From assembly GCF_021462225.1 (NCBI RefSeq), contig NC_061813.1, forward strand, positions 23,460,442 through 23,524,441: a stretch of DNA of 64,000 nucleotides, in the 5' to 3' direction. The position numbers and the translations under genes were made by a program. This document shows, in pieces, positions 1-12,060 of this stretch (positions are counted from its first letter, which is position 1; each line of letters starts with the position of its first letter). The notes under the pieces were generated by a model that was not told the origin of the DNA, did not search any database, and saw only the letters and a program-made list of their open reading frames with translations. Source of the DNA: Girardinichthys multiradiatus. Its lineage: Eukaryota > Chordata > Actinopteri > Cyprinodontiformes > Goodeidae.

Positions 1-1224
1 AATCTTGTGCTTTGGCATCTAACTGTTATATAATGCACAACTGAAAAAGATTTTATATAAGAAATAAAAGTAATCTGCATAAGCAGACTTTACAGCTTTA
101 TTGCAGCAGCTTATGTGGATGGAGATCTCCAGGGTCACAGATAGGATGCTTTAACAAACATTGAGTGAGACAGTGTCTAGCCTTTATAGTGATGCTTCAC
201 CAAATTCCCCATTATCCCATTGAATGGGCCATTACCTCCCCTGGGGAATGAAATGTGGAGCTGCATGCAATATGCTTCCATCCAGCGGTGTTGATCACTG
301 GAGGGATGTGTTTCCTGACTTCTTTAATTTTGAAGACTGGAGGCTGCCCAAGAGATTAATGTATCTAATGATAGCAAAAGGATTAACCAAGGCAGTGTCT
401 GCTAATCAAAGAGCAGACTGCCTGTTACACTGAAAGAAAGCAACTCCTCTGAGAGGCTGTCCTCCTGAAAGGAGGGTTATGAAACCGTTGGATTTTCAGA
501 GAGATGTTACTTACACTACGAGCTACATCAAGCTCTTTGTTAAGATGTGAAGTGAGACGAGAAGAGGCATGTAGCTGGAATAAATTATGTGCATGAATTG
601 TGAGATTTGTTAAAGCTTGATAAACATTGTATCACTTTGTTGTCGGCAGATTTAGCACAGAAACTGCAGAAGCCAACAGGCAGGTTTTTTAAATGTGCTG
701 ACATCAGACCCTGCTCTAAGTTTTTGAATTGAAGGATTTAAAACAGTTTATATACTACAAATCTCCAGCAAATCTTAGACCACTTTAAAATCACAGTTTT
801 TGTTTAAACCTGTTGAACAGTGAGACAACTACTATTTTGATGGAAAAACTGTGATTTTCTAGATTACAATGACTTAAAGGTTGTAAAATCTTGGATTACA
901 TACTACCAGTTTATTAAAAAAAGTCTTACCAGTTAAAGCATATGGTCGAACCCGTTACTTGACAGACTGTAATGTTTTACCGAATTGGACACATTGGCTA
1001 CTTTGAAGTAGCCTCATTTCTGTTTGTGTGAGTACCTGTGGTGTGTGTTAGAAACATTCAACCTGACAAAGAATGCTCAAAATTGTTTGATATGTTTAAT
1101 GTAACATCTGCATTGTTGAATAATTTGTATGCATCTTAATTTGTAAAGGTTAGAGTGAGCCAGAAGTCTCCATAACAACAATAAAAAGCTATGTCAAACC
1201 AAACAGTTCATTAGGAGGGATACC

Positions 1225-1740
1225 AGAAAAAATAATTTGCTGTTTTATTGTAACAAACCTAAATGGGTGGAGTTTGTTAAGTGCTACTACATGTTATTTG
1301 AACTATGTGCTTTGGTCTGAGCCTAACACTGAGGTTTTTTAGCAGCATGTCAACAAACAATGAACACATGGAAAAAACCTAATAATAATTGTTAAGTATG
1401 GTGGAGGATATGTGATGCTGTGGGCCTGTTTCAAAGGGTTTGGGAACCTGGTTGGAGTGTAACAAACTTTTTTAAATTTTCAGAGATTTTGCAGTGGCAA
1501 TCACAAATCCCTGATCTATAGAAAATGTATAGGCAGTTCAGATAACCTGTGTGTGAGCTAGTGGCCTACAAATCTGACTCAATTACACCAGGAATGGGCC
1601 AAAATTACAGCAAACAATTTTAATAAGCTTGTAAAAGGATACCCAAACCGTTTGATCCTAGTTATATGGTTTATAAGGCAATTGCACCAAATATTGAGAA
1701 AATGCATGTAAACTTTAGAATTTTTAAAAAGTCATAAACT
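1225..1740 (+). mobile_element. Decayed Tc1-like transposase fragment
   Basis: Plus-strand text GTTAAGTATGGTGGAGGATA and GATGCTGTGGGCCTGTTTC corresponds to the VKYGGGSVMLWACF region of Tc1 transposases, followed by remnants of the C-terminal half. Different in type from the other copies. Confidence 0.55.
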
Positions 1741-4279
1741 TTTTGAGAGAATAATTATCTGTCTTGTTATTCTGGTATTTAGCAAATACAAATAATAGTC
1801 TTAAGTTACCTAAAACAGGAATCGTTTAATCTGATTTAATGTCACGGAGTGAGAAAAAAGGTTGTGTCTTTGTATGTGTCTGGAAACCAGATATTTACCT
1901 ACATCTGACAAACAGTCAGATAATATTATCTGACTGCTGGTCAGCCCTGGAAGTTCTTTATATGTAGAAAACAATGCTATGGGAGCAAATTTATTATCAG
2001 TAGGCACAAATCAAATGAAAAGATAAAGGCAATTATGCACAAATATGACCAGAACTGATGCCCAGAATCAGTATTATAAAGGAGTGTGCAATGTGTTTGC
2101 CTGTTTGATAGCACATTTTTACTCAAGACTGTCAGAGAGAAAGTATCTGAAACTCATTGCAAAGAAGAATAGCAACAGAATTTCAGGGATGCTTACTGGC
2201 TAACAATACCGAGCCAATGTCCCATTGCTTAAATATAGAAATATAGTACTAATTTCAGCAAGACAAGATCTTGAGTATATGTTGCATGGCTGAGCACTGA
2301 GAACATCCCTTGAGGCTATAAACAGCACAAGTGGGTAATCTGAGGTGGGGAAATATGCCACTTTTGTTCAGTTAACTTTATGCCCAGCTCTTTAACTGAC
2401 CCCAAGGGAACAAAGAGTGCAAAAACCTATTCAAGGCTTACTTGGAGCTTTAAAATTATAGGAAAAGAAAGAGACAATCATGTTAATCTGTGTTAATATG
2501 TCATAGAGCCACTGGATGTGTACAAATAAGAAGAGACAGCAAATTTATTTCAGATATATTGACATTAGAAAGTATGACTTAAGCACATTTTGTTAACCTG
2601 TTAAGCCCTAAGGGGTTTTAGAGCAATTTCTGCATTAAATTACATACCTCAAATAAATCAAGTATAGCTCCACAGCTGTAAGGCCACATGCAAACTTTTG
2701 GTACCTGTGTAAAAGTAAGACACACAAGAATATTTTTCCTGTGGAACAACTATTGTAACTGTTACTATGTCTGATTAATTTGTGATTAAACAAAGGAAAA
2801 AGAAACATTTTTGAGCCTCACCAAAAGATTTTTCTAATTGAACATTGCAAAACAAAATGGAAATCCTTTGGAATTCCTAGGAGAACCCCCAGGTTGCATT
2901 CATCCACATTTTCACTATAACTGCAGCAAATTTGGACTGAATAAGTTGAAGCATATATGTTCCACAAAGGTTTTAGAGAGAAATGTGTCAGGCAGATATG
3001 GCAGTAAGACAAAGGGTGCCAAAACTTTCCCAAATGTGTTTTTCACCTCATAAAAATGAAATAAAAGGGAATCCGGTCAAATAAAAGTGCTGATTTCCAC
3101 TGTATGAGTCCTTCTGCATATGACACAGCCTTTGGTTAGGACATTTACCCTGTGTATCATCAAAATGTACAGTTGCAAACATAACTGGAAGCCAACAGAG
3201 TAGCGTGCAAGTTAGCAGCCGGCAGACATCAATCAGCAGACTGTAATGTTCAAGCAAATTACATCACCAGAGAAAGTGCTAGAAGTTATGCTTTTTTAGA
3301 AAGGTGAGTGTCTCTAGTTTGTTATAATATGAGACATGTGGGAGTGCTGCAAGGAGAAAAGGTGCTTTTTGTACTATTTTGTTTAGAGTCAGCAATGTCT
3401 GAGAGACCTTAAAATGTCATCGCCTGTTTTAGGTTGCTGTAAAACTAAAAGGTATTTGTGCAAAACTCATTTGGGGAATTGTTTTATGAAGATTAAAGCC
3501 TTCTCTTGCAATATATTTACAAAAAAAAAGTTGGTGGAGTTTTACCTAGTTTTATAGACCGACAAAAAGGGGCGTAGCCTAGCCGGACTCTTTGGCCTTA
3601 AGAGGTTAATTCATACAAGGCTATCAATTTAGTAAAGACAACTTGCAAATTGGAAAATAATAAGAGAGAGAAGACATTCAAGTTGTTCAAAACAAGCAAA
3701 GAAGAGAAAAAAAACAAGAAAAACAAAGGACATTAAACCATGCATCACTGAAAGACAAAAGAAATAACATTAAACAAATAAAGTGTTTAAATTTTAAGTC
3801 AATTCGAAAATGTCACATTTAGTAAAAAAAATTGGGACAATTGATGCAATCTTACATTTAACATCTGTAAGTTTCAGGAACAGAATATTAGGCAGAATAT
3901 AAGCTTCTTGCTTGTATTTTATTTTAACTTTGCGCAGCGTTGTCAGACCAATCCCTGCAGATATCAGTTACCGTTCCTGTTTGAATTCAAATGTGTTTCC
4001 ACTACAGTTTGGATTGAACAGGGTGGAATTTCTTGCAGACCTCTCCCAGAGGTTGCTCTAGTGACCGCACTCACAAACAAGTCAGACATTTCAACCAGCA
4101 GTCACACTGATTTTATACCTAGTCGCGTCGTTGTTTTTTTGTCATGGATGTTCACTTTACAGCTTTCTCAAGATGGGAGACTTTGTAGTTTGTCTCTACA
4201 AGCTTTATTTTCAAAATAGCTAAAACTCAGTTATACTGGATGGAAAGCATTTGTGAACATAAACTTTCAAATCTTATTA

Positions 4280-5165
4280 AAGACTGGATTTCGGGACTAG
4301 ACTTTGACTAGGCAATTGTAACACTTGAATACGATTTGCTCTAAGCCATTGGTTGTTAATCCAGCTAGATTGTAAACTTTTATCCCAGTTCCTCGACAGT
4401 TTCACCACCTCCTTCATTTTTTTCAAGGTTGCCCTGCATTCAGCTCATCATCTCATCATTTCTGACCATCTTCCTTGTTCCTGGTGAAGTAAGGCACCCT
4501 TTCTTCTTGCCACTCTTTCACAAAGGCCAGATCTGTGAAGTGAATGACTAAAAGCTGTTCTGTCAACAGATTCTTCCACTTGAGTTCTGGATCTCTGCAA
4601 AATTCCCAGAGTTACCATGGGCCTCTTGGCTGCTTCCTTTGAATTTGGGTGGATGAGTGGCCATTTCTTGGTAGGTTCACTGCTGTGCCAAACTCCTCAT
4701 TTTCAAATGACAGATTGAACAGTGCTCTGCAAGATGTGCAAAGATTGTGATATTGTTTAAAAACTTAACCATGCTTTAAACTTTTCCAAAACTTTATCTC
4801 TGTGTTCCTTGGTCTTCGTGATGATTTTTCTTTACTATTGTCCTCTAACAAACACCTAAGGCCTTCATGGCCTGTGAGTAATTAAATTACTCTCAGGGGG
4901 ACTCTATTTATTAATTTAACTGAATTCCGGAGGGATATATATGCATTTGATCTTATTTTGTGGTATTAGAATAAGGGGTTTAAATTTCAATTTGCAACAA
5001 AAAAGAAAAGAAAACAATTTATCATTTTCCTTTTACCTCACAATTATGCAATACTCTGTACTGATTTATCACATAAATCCCTATGCATTGAAGTCTGTGG
5101 TTGTAAAGCGACAACAGCATAAATACTTTTACAAGGCTCTGTGCAGAGCTTGTAGTTTTACCTAA
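4280..5165 (-). mobile_element. Decayed Tc1-like transposon (partial)
   Basis: The minus strand encodes broken transposase segments; on the plus strand the antisense text includes GGTTGCCCTGCATTCAGCTC, CTTGCCACTCTTTCACAAAG and CAGAGTTACCATGGGCCTCT. The right end has TACTTTTACAAGGCTCTGTG, the terminal sequence seen in several other copies here. Part of the middle is deleted. Confidence 0.68.
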
Positions 5166-5826
5166 AATATACACTAAATGCTTATAGATTGTTTTGTGTT
5201 ATTCTTGAAGTAAAAAATATCTCAGCAGTGTGCTCTTTCTAAAAATTATTCTATAAACACAAAATAGGGATAAAGTATTTGTAACCATGGTTTTGATGGT
5301 GCAGCGCTTGCTAGTCCAGAGGTCTCCACTCTTTACAATACAAAGAGCTATTTTTGCTCTCAGTCCAGCTAATAAAACTCTTATGTGTTATGCAATTTTT
5401 TTAATATATTGAAATTTGTATTTTTTAAACACCATTTTAATTCTATTTTGAGTTTTTAAAATAAAGAAAAACATTAAACCTTTGCAAAATGAAGATGGAT
5501 ACATTGTCTTCTACAGGACGTTGATATGTGTGACAAATAGGACAAGACAAATGTATCTAAAAAATATTACTTTTACTTTCATTCTGTTGTGGAAATTCAA
5601 TGCAATTACTCAAAGAAAGAACTGAAAAATTGCTAAAACCTGCATTAATTATATTTATATTTAAACACTTTAGTTGGTTCTTATAATTATTAGTCATAGT
5701 AAAGAGCTGCTGACCAGAGGGGGCAGTGTGGTGGTTTATTCCCAACAAAACAAAGAAGAAGTGAGACCATAGAAGAAGAGTTTGTTTACAGTAATCCTTC
5801 GTACAGCAGCGTCATGTTTGTAGGCG

Positions 5827-6007
5827 ATGGTCGTGTTGCACAGCAGTGTGTACCGTGGTCCTGTCCTCGTCATGCTGTCTCTCCTGTTCTCGCGTGTTTT
5901 CTGTCAGGTTGTTACTGAAGTCAACCGAAGGTCTTACCCGACTGTAGCTTCGTTTGTCCGGACCTACACGACCTCCAGCCCAACATGCGGAGGAACATGC
6001 GATGACG
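5827..6007 (+). CDS. Rhodanese gene coding exon 1 (targeting region)
   Basis: Encodes residues 1-60 plus one base. The donor is GACG|GTAATT at 6008. The exon sits in a locally CpG-rich stretch (about 5795-6007), as expected for a promoter-proximal exon. It carries no rhodanese residues; composition (Arg, Ser, Thr, few acids) suggests a presequence. Confidence 0.72.
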
Positions 6008-8097
6008 GTAATTTTAAAAAGGGAAATGTTCTTTGAAAACGCATCCTTGTAAGACCTACTTACAATACAAAGGTGTAACATCAACATTTCACATACTAGC
6101 TGCTTTGAGTGCTGATAGGTTGTTTTATGCCCGGTTAAACTGGTGGTTCGTAATTTATTTTAGCATTCTGTCATTTTTGTTCAGCTTGGAGAAACAACGA
6201 CCCACATAACGCTTACTTTAAAGCAGCAGGGGCTGTTGAGTCATAAGTTACAGTAAAAGTGATAAATTGTGTGTTTAAATGTTTGTGAGAGCGGTTCAGC
6301 GTTTCAGTTGTTCAACCCATGGTGCGTTTAAGTCAACTTCTATTCTAGAAATTCTTGACTATTTGAACAAAAAAAAACAAAAAAAAAACATAATGCCTAA
6401 CCCTCTTGGGGCCCTTGACATGTTCATGTAGCTTGAACTTTGGCTCTGTTTGTCCAGATTTAATGGCACTGAACTAAACGCTTGAACTAAACACAGCAAG
6501 CCATGTCATTGATGACCTTTCAATTCAGTTTTATTTATATAGCGCCAATTCACAACACATATCGTCTCAAGGCACTTTACAAAGTCAGTTCAGTCGAATC
6601 ATGCAGGTTTTAAGTCAGGTGCATATGTTCCAATTAATCCTATCAAAGGGTGCAGTTAAATTCAGTTTATTATTCATATGGGTTATAAAGTCTTTCTATC
6701 TAAGGAAACCCAGCAGATTGCATCGAGTCAGTGATTTGCAGCATTCACTCCTCCTGGATGAGCATGTAGAGACAGTGAAAAGGAAAACTCCTGTTTAACA
6801 GGAAGTTCTATACCGCTTTTTAAAAAGTCATAAAATAATGAAGTTCAATTATCAATGCAGATTTTAATCTACACATCCCTTCAAGCAAAATAAAAGCAAA
6901 ATTTATTTATACAGTTTTATGCAGCGGCCGGCAACTACTTAGTGGTTTAAGGAAGAACAACGGTCGGTGCCCAAGGCTCACTGATGCAATTGGAGAGCAA
7001 AGGCTGGCTCATGTGTTCTGATCCAGTAGATAAGCTGATGCATCCAAAATTGCTGAAGAGGGTCTCACCTGAAAGTGTCAGGATACACAGTGTGATTCAT
7101 GTGCAGACCAGTCATGGTGCCTATGCTGACTCCAGTCCCCCACCAAAACAACCAAGCAATGGGGATGTAACATTTCAGTATACCAGGGGGGCCAACACAG
7201 GCGGACATAATGTTATGCCTCATAGATGGATATAAAATATTAATACAACATGTCAGAATGCTTGCTTAGAAAGTGCTGAGTAAGACTATTGTGGCATTTG
7301 ATGTTAAATTTTGGTCTGAACATTTTAGGTGTACTTCAAAATGGAAACTCTTTTTTTATGAGGTGTTCTTGAATGCACCGCAGAGTTATTGCTGTAGCCA
7401 TGGAATGCTGTTTGGAAGCACAGTAGCATGACATCAGGGTAAAGCCGACCAGGAATCACTTAACCAAACAGGACAAGCATTGTTTGCTTATGCTCCACTT
7501 TCTTCATCTTTTGCTTACTCCTTTAACCTTTTTTAATTTTTACATAGAATTATCAGTGGTGACCCCCTCACAGTTGAAGGTCATGCTGTCAAACCATAAA
7601 GTTCAACTCTTTGATGTGAGGAATCCGGATGAATACCAGGATGGCCACATTCCTCAAGCAGTCAACCTCCCACGTAGGTCACAATACACGTACAATCTAG
7701 TACTGAGCTGTTCAACTAGATATTTACCTTTACCATGTCTTTCTGTGTGACTGTGTGAAAGTGAATATTGTGGAAGAGTCTCTTAAGCTGCCCCCAAAGA
7801 CCTTTCAGCAGACGTTTGAAGTGAAGGCTCCTGGAAAAGACGACGATAACATAGTGTTCAACTGCAGAACCGGCGTCAGAAGTGGTAAAGCTCTGGGCAT
7901 TGCCCGTCAGCTGGGATTTCACAGGTAGAAACAGGCAGATCTCCATTAACAAGTCCTTGACAAAATGTAGAAACTAGAAGACCACTTGGAAGAAAAGTAG
8001 GAACAGAGATAATCTTTTTCCCTTCATGTGTCTTTTTCTTAGGGCAAGACATCTGCAAGGAGGGTATGCTGCGTGGGTCGAGCAAGAAGGAAATTGA
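5827..8097 (+). CDS. Rhodanese-domain thiosulfate sulfurtransferase-like protein, 4 exons
   Basis: Joining 5827-6007, 7548-7673, 7762-7924 and 8043-8097 gives 525 nt, i.e. 174 codons plus TGA, with GT..AG introns in matching phase. Residues about 62-172 form one rhodanese domain: the VVTPSQL start, the LFDVRNPDEYQDGHIP core (residues about 81-96) and the active-site loop CRTGVRS with the predicted persulfide-bearing Cys137, then QGGYAAW near the C-terminus. Single-domain rhodaneses of the TSTD1/TSTD3 type move sulfane sulfur between thiosulfate, glutathione persulfide and acceptors. The first 60 residues hold a hydrophobic stretch and a basic, hydroxyl-rich segment (RRSYPTVASFVRTYTTSS), which suggests mitochondrial import; this is inference. 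The start at 5827 is the first in-frame ATG; Met16 (5872) is an alternative. I cannot decide between the tstd1 and tstd3 paralogues, so no symbol is given. The gene ends about 6.4 kb upstream of the inferred drd3 first exon, on the same strand. Confidence 0.85.
6520..6815 (+). repeat. Dispersed fish repeat, copy 1, in rhodanese intron 1
   Basis: It starts TTCAATTCAGTTTTATTTAT and contains AAGGCACTTTACAAAGTC, CTAAGGAAACCCAGCAGATT and GAAAAGGAAAACTCCTG. A second, more decayed copy lies at 25740-26030. Class unknown. Confidence 0.55.
7548..7673 (+). CDS. Rhodanese gene coding exon 2 (N-terminal half of domain)
   Basis: The acceptor TTTACATAG precedes 7548 and the donor GTAGGT follows 7673. It encodes residues 61-102, including the conserved Asp-Val-Arg and GHIP motifs of the rhodanese fold. 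It enters with two bases of a split codon and leaves with one, matching its neighbours. Confidence 0.85.
7762..7924 (+). CDS. Rhodanese gene coding exon 3 (active-site exon)
   Basis: The acceptor AAAG precedes 7762; the donor is CACAG|GTAGAA. The exon carries the catalytic Cys codon TGC at 7863-7865 followed by RTGVRSGKA, the six-residue active-site loop of rhodaneses. The 88-nt intron before it is short and its pyrimidine tract is poor, so the exact acceptor is the least certain junction of the gene, but only this one keeps the phase. Confidence 0.85.
8043..8097 (+). CDS. Rhodanese gene coding exon 4 (C-terminus)
   Basis: The acceptor TTTTTCTTAG precedes 8043. The exon completes a split Arg codon and adds 17 residues (ARHLQGGYAAWVEQEGN) before TGA at 8095-8097. 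The GGY-A-W pattern is the usual last helix of rhodanese domains. Confidence 0.85.
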
Positions 8098-8287
8098 ATC
8101 CACGCCTCAATTTACTTTGTGTCAGATTAACTTTTTACATAAACAAAATACTGAAGCCACACTACAGAATGTAAACATTTGTTTACTTTGGCAGCTTGCA
8201 GTATTTTAGTTGTTATAAGTTACAGCCTCTGTTAAAGTTACTAATTTTAATGAACTTGGGTAAATACCACAAGTGTCCTTTTCTCTA

Positions 8288-8293
8288 AATAAA
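8288..8293 (+). terminator. Poly(A) signal of the rhodanese gene
   Basis: AATAAA lies 191 nt after the stop codon, a sensible 3'-UTR length. Further AT-rich matches near 8333 and 8506 could be used instead. Confidence 0.5.
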
Positions 8294-8607
8294 GACCTAG
8301 AACATATGCACTTTATTAAAATGTTTCATGTTAATAAAATGTTGCTTTAAGTTACCTCTTACTGGACCTTTTGCTCTGAAGCAACCTTTTCAGGTGTGTA
8401 CCGTCAACTTGTTCTGTTTTAGCTGTTCAGAGCTGTATAGTGCTCGGAGGTTTTTGAATGACCTGCATCACCTTGAAAAAGTATTTGTCACCTTAAGCTT
8501 TTTCACAATAAAACCCCAAATTTTATAATTATGCACTACTTTGTGTTTGGTCCATTACTTTAAATCGTCAATAAATAAGTTGGTGGTTATAAGGTGACAC
8601 AAAAAGC

Positions 8608-8627
8608 AAAAAAAAAAAAAAAAAAAA
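8608..8627 (+). repeat. Poly-A tract
   Basis: 20 consecutive A, about 300 bp after the rhodanese gene's poly(A) signal. It could be the tail of a degraded retroposon, but no body is recognisable. Confidence 0.8.
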
Positions 8628-11519
8628 GTCAAGAGATGTGAATCCATTTGATTGGCTCTGTAATTTTAGTTTGGCACAAATCCAATCAATAAAAGCCAGG
8701 CAAGCAAATAAAATACACTAACATACTGTTTAGTTACGACTCTTTCGAATTAGCACGAGTAGCAAAAGCTCACACCAGGTCATTTTTATTAGAGTTATCA
8801 GATATTTAGGGTTTGTTACTTAGATTTTGTTTTTGAAAGTAACCTCTGGCTTTCACAATGGCACCAGATATATAAACAATGAACAATTGAGCATATAAAT
8901 GAAAGCAAAGGTTGATCCTTTCCTAATTTCATACCAAAATCTATTGAATGCGCACTGGTTTTAAAGGAACCTTTCAACTTCTGTGGTGCTTTAGGGAACA
9001 ATGGTTGATGTGTCTAAGAGTAGTAAATTCCTCCACATGTGTTATTGAGTTTTAGACCATAAGAGTCCGAATTTTGATTGGAGAATAACGTAGCAGGCTT
9101 CGTAATTATGTGGAAGTTGCTATTTGAAAAAACTAGGCTGACCTTTATTAGCAATGCATGCAGTTAAGTGTTTTAAAAGCTTTCTTGCAACATGTCCACT
9201 AGCAGAAGTCATACAGAACCCGTGTGACTGATCTATTTTTTATACACTTGTTACTTTATTTCTTTCACAACAATGTTACCAAAATATTACCATCTCCATG
9301 TTTTGAGTTGGACGATGTTCACATCTTAAATGCTGGCTTGAGATTATTATTGGCTGTCAGAGAGAGTTTTTCTACTACACTTATTGCTGCTTAGTCCTTT
9401 CTTAAAAGATGGCAAATTAATAATGGCCGATGTGAGTGAGACCTCTTTTTGACCACTGTTTGACTACAACTGTTCAAAGATCTTTAGACATTTTTATTTT
9501 TCTGTCATAAAGGATAATTTTTCAAAGATTTATAATCCTCATGTAAACATATAACTCCTCTTAAGTCTTGTAAAGGAGAGATTTGTTTTGAAAATTCAAA
9601 ACCCACTTCCTTCTTCATGTCATAACATTCAAATCTGCTGCCGGTTCTGAAAATCAAATAGAAAATAAATTTTCAGAAAAGGTCAATTTTACTTTGAAGG
9701 AAAATACCGTCTAAACTTGTATTTAGCTCATTTGTTTCTCTGTGGCCAAAGTTATTGTTGTTTTTCAGAAAAACTAATATATTTTCTATTTGGGGTGGAA
9801 AGAAAATTAAAAAAGATTAGCTGGAGTTGTGGAAGATTCAGCATGTAGCTCATTAGGGTTTTAGGATTGTTCGGATCCAACACAAACATAGTTGTTTTTT
9901 TTTGTTTTTTTAAACCTGGTTGTGTCGTACTATGCGAAACCTTTGTAGAAAAATAATTTGTTTGAACAGGAATTTTGATCTTTCGATATCTACAGTGCTC
10001 ATTAGTGTGAAAAAATTCAGGGCTGTCAAGAGCTCAGTGGACAAAGGACGATGCTGGTAGCCACAGTACAATGAAAGCTGACCTGTCAGCCCTCAATGGC
10101 GCTGCATTATAAATCATTTCATTTTGGTCAACTACATGGGATCACAGGGTAGTTCAGAAAACCATTGTCAATCATCTTTTAGCAGTAGCTCCTGGAATGT
10201 CACCTGAAACTGGATCAAGCAAGAAAATGCCTTGTATCAAATCAGGTGTAAAGACTAGGTACTCTGCAGATGGACAGAAAGAGACTATATTTTATATGTG
10301 GTCAAAGTAGTCCAAACTCCATCTTATTTTTGTGGGAAATGCCTATTTTTTTCTCAGAATGCTTTAAAAGACAAATTGGGACAGTTTTAGATCAAGTTCA
10401 AAAGCTAGCCTGAGTGATGAGTTGCAAAGACACAGTCTTGTGAAAATTTCAATGTCTCCTCATTTCTCTCCTTTTGTCCCAACCACAAACAGCAACTATT
10501 TTGACTGCCTGTTACTTCAACAGATGGTCAGTCTGACGGAGCTTAATCTGTTCTATAACAATAAGAAAAAAACCAGTTTCTAGATGTGCAAAGTTAGAAG
10601 TATGCCCGTAAAGACGTGCTGTGGCAAGTTGTTTCTACAAAGCATTTACTCTGGTTGCTGAATAAAAATGCAAGGTGCACTTTTCACATTTATTTCTAAA
10701 ATATTTAGATAATGATGTGTCAGATTCCTTCCTCTTCATAATGATGCACTACTCTTTATAGGAAAAAAAATATATTCCATATAAAGACCTTCAGAAAGAG
10801 TAGAATATTATTATTCAAGACCATTAGGAAATATTACAAGATGGTATGCCCCTTTGGATTGAAAATATAAAAGAAATAGAGCTGAGTAAAGACTTTTGTA
10901 CAGTTTTCTTTGGCATTTAGGTGGCATCTTTTCCTTTAAGGCCCATTTGGATGTCTTAGCAGGACAATGTCATACCACAGAAGAACCAGTTGGATGTAGA
11001 TTGCTTTTTCAAACAACTAAAGTTATAACTGAACAATGGTGGTTGTAACAAAAATGGTAAACGTGAGAGCACCAGATTCCAGGTTTAATTCATTTTTTTC
11101 CTAATTATAGTGGAGCTGCTCACTGACTACACTGCCAAGACTACACTGCTATGACCTGCTAGCATGGTTTTGGTGAACTTGTGAGGAAAGTGCAATGACA
11201 GAGCAGCTGATGTCTTTCTGTTGTTCTGACTGAATTAGAAATGGGTTTTTTTGTCCTTCATAATGCCCCTTTTAAATGTACAGCATGTCCTTTACTCTTG
11301 GTCCTATGCATAAATGATGTATCATGTATTTACATAAAAAAAGTTGTAGCTTTACAATATTCAATTTTGTGGGTGCCAAAAATGCATTTTTTAACATATG
11401 AAAGATATTAAGATTTTTTTTACCTACATTTGAAATTCAGCCATAGCAAACTAAATAAATAAAACTTGAAAAGTCTTGTTATGCCTCTCCTCTGAAACTG
11501 TAAATGGCTAACTTATAGT

Positions 11520-12060
11520 CTTTTTTATTCAGTGCCAGTATCTACATGGAAGAGCAGCTGTGCGTGGTGTTTTCGCTGATCAGAAAAAAAAAATGGATTT
11601 TTAAGTTTCCAAGCCGCTGGCGGGGCCAATCAAGCGAAAAACCAGCTGTGCAAGTTCAACAGCTGATTTCTCTGTGAATGCTTAGTTGACTTTGAAGTGT
11701 CTGGGGCTAGTTTTGTTTTGTCAGTTGATGAGCATTCATCTAAGTGATTGTGCTGCCACCAGAACAGTGCTTGCTCAGGAATGGCAGCAGGTAGTCAATG
11801 TTTCTGTACCTGGTGTCAAGAAAAGCAGCAAAGAATCAAATCTTTCCAAAAACACATGAAGGCAGACTTACTGACTGAGTACGGGTAATAGACTGGGATA
11901 GAGTTATTTTCTCAGATGAAATCCAATTCACACTGTTTGGGACATCAGGAAAAATGACTTCCTGGAGAGGAAGAAATGAACAATACCCAGAGACAAAGCA
12001 ACTTGAGAACAAGGGATTTGACTTTCCCACAACTTTGCCTAAAAACAGTGCCATGAATAA
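11520..12060 (+). mobile_element. Decayed Tc1-like transposase fragment
   Basis: At 11896-11945 the plus strand reads DWDRVIFSDEIQFTLFG, the first catalytic Asp region of a Tc1/mariner transposase, with degraded helix-turn-helix text upstream. Limits are approximate. Confidence 0.5.

Larger units (their letters stand above)
1..5810. other. Intergenic sequence upstream of the rhodanese gene
   Basis: AT-rich, no supported exon on either strand. Apart from the Tc1 fragments at 1225 and 4280 I see nothing recognisable; the short open frames have no family features. Confidence 0.6.

Noticed and set aside
3908..4219. 103-codon plus-strand frame upstream of the rhodanese gene
   Set aside because: No homology features, no splice or promoter context; length is within chance expectation for this size of window.
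5714..5727. AGGGGGC-containing CTCF-like motif before the rhodanese gene
   Set aside because: Only the 3' half of the motif matches; the 5' half does not, and such strings are common in fish repeats.
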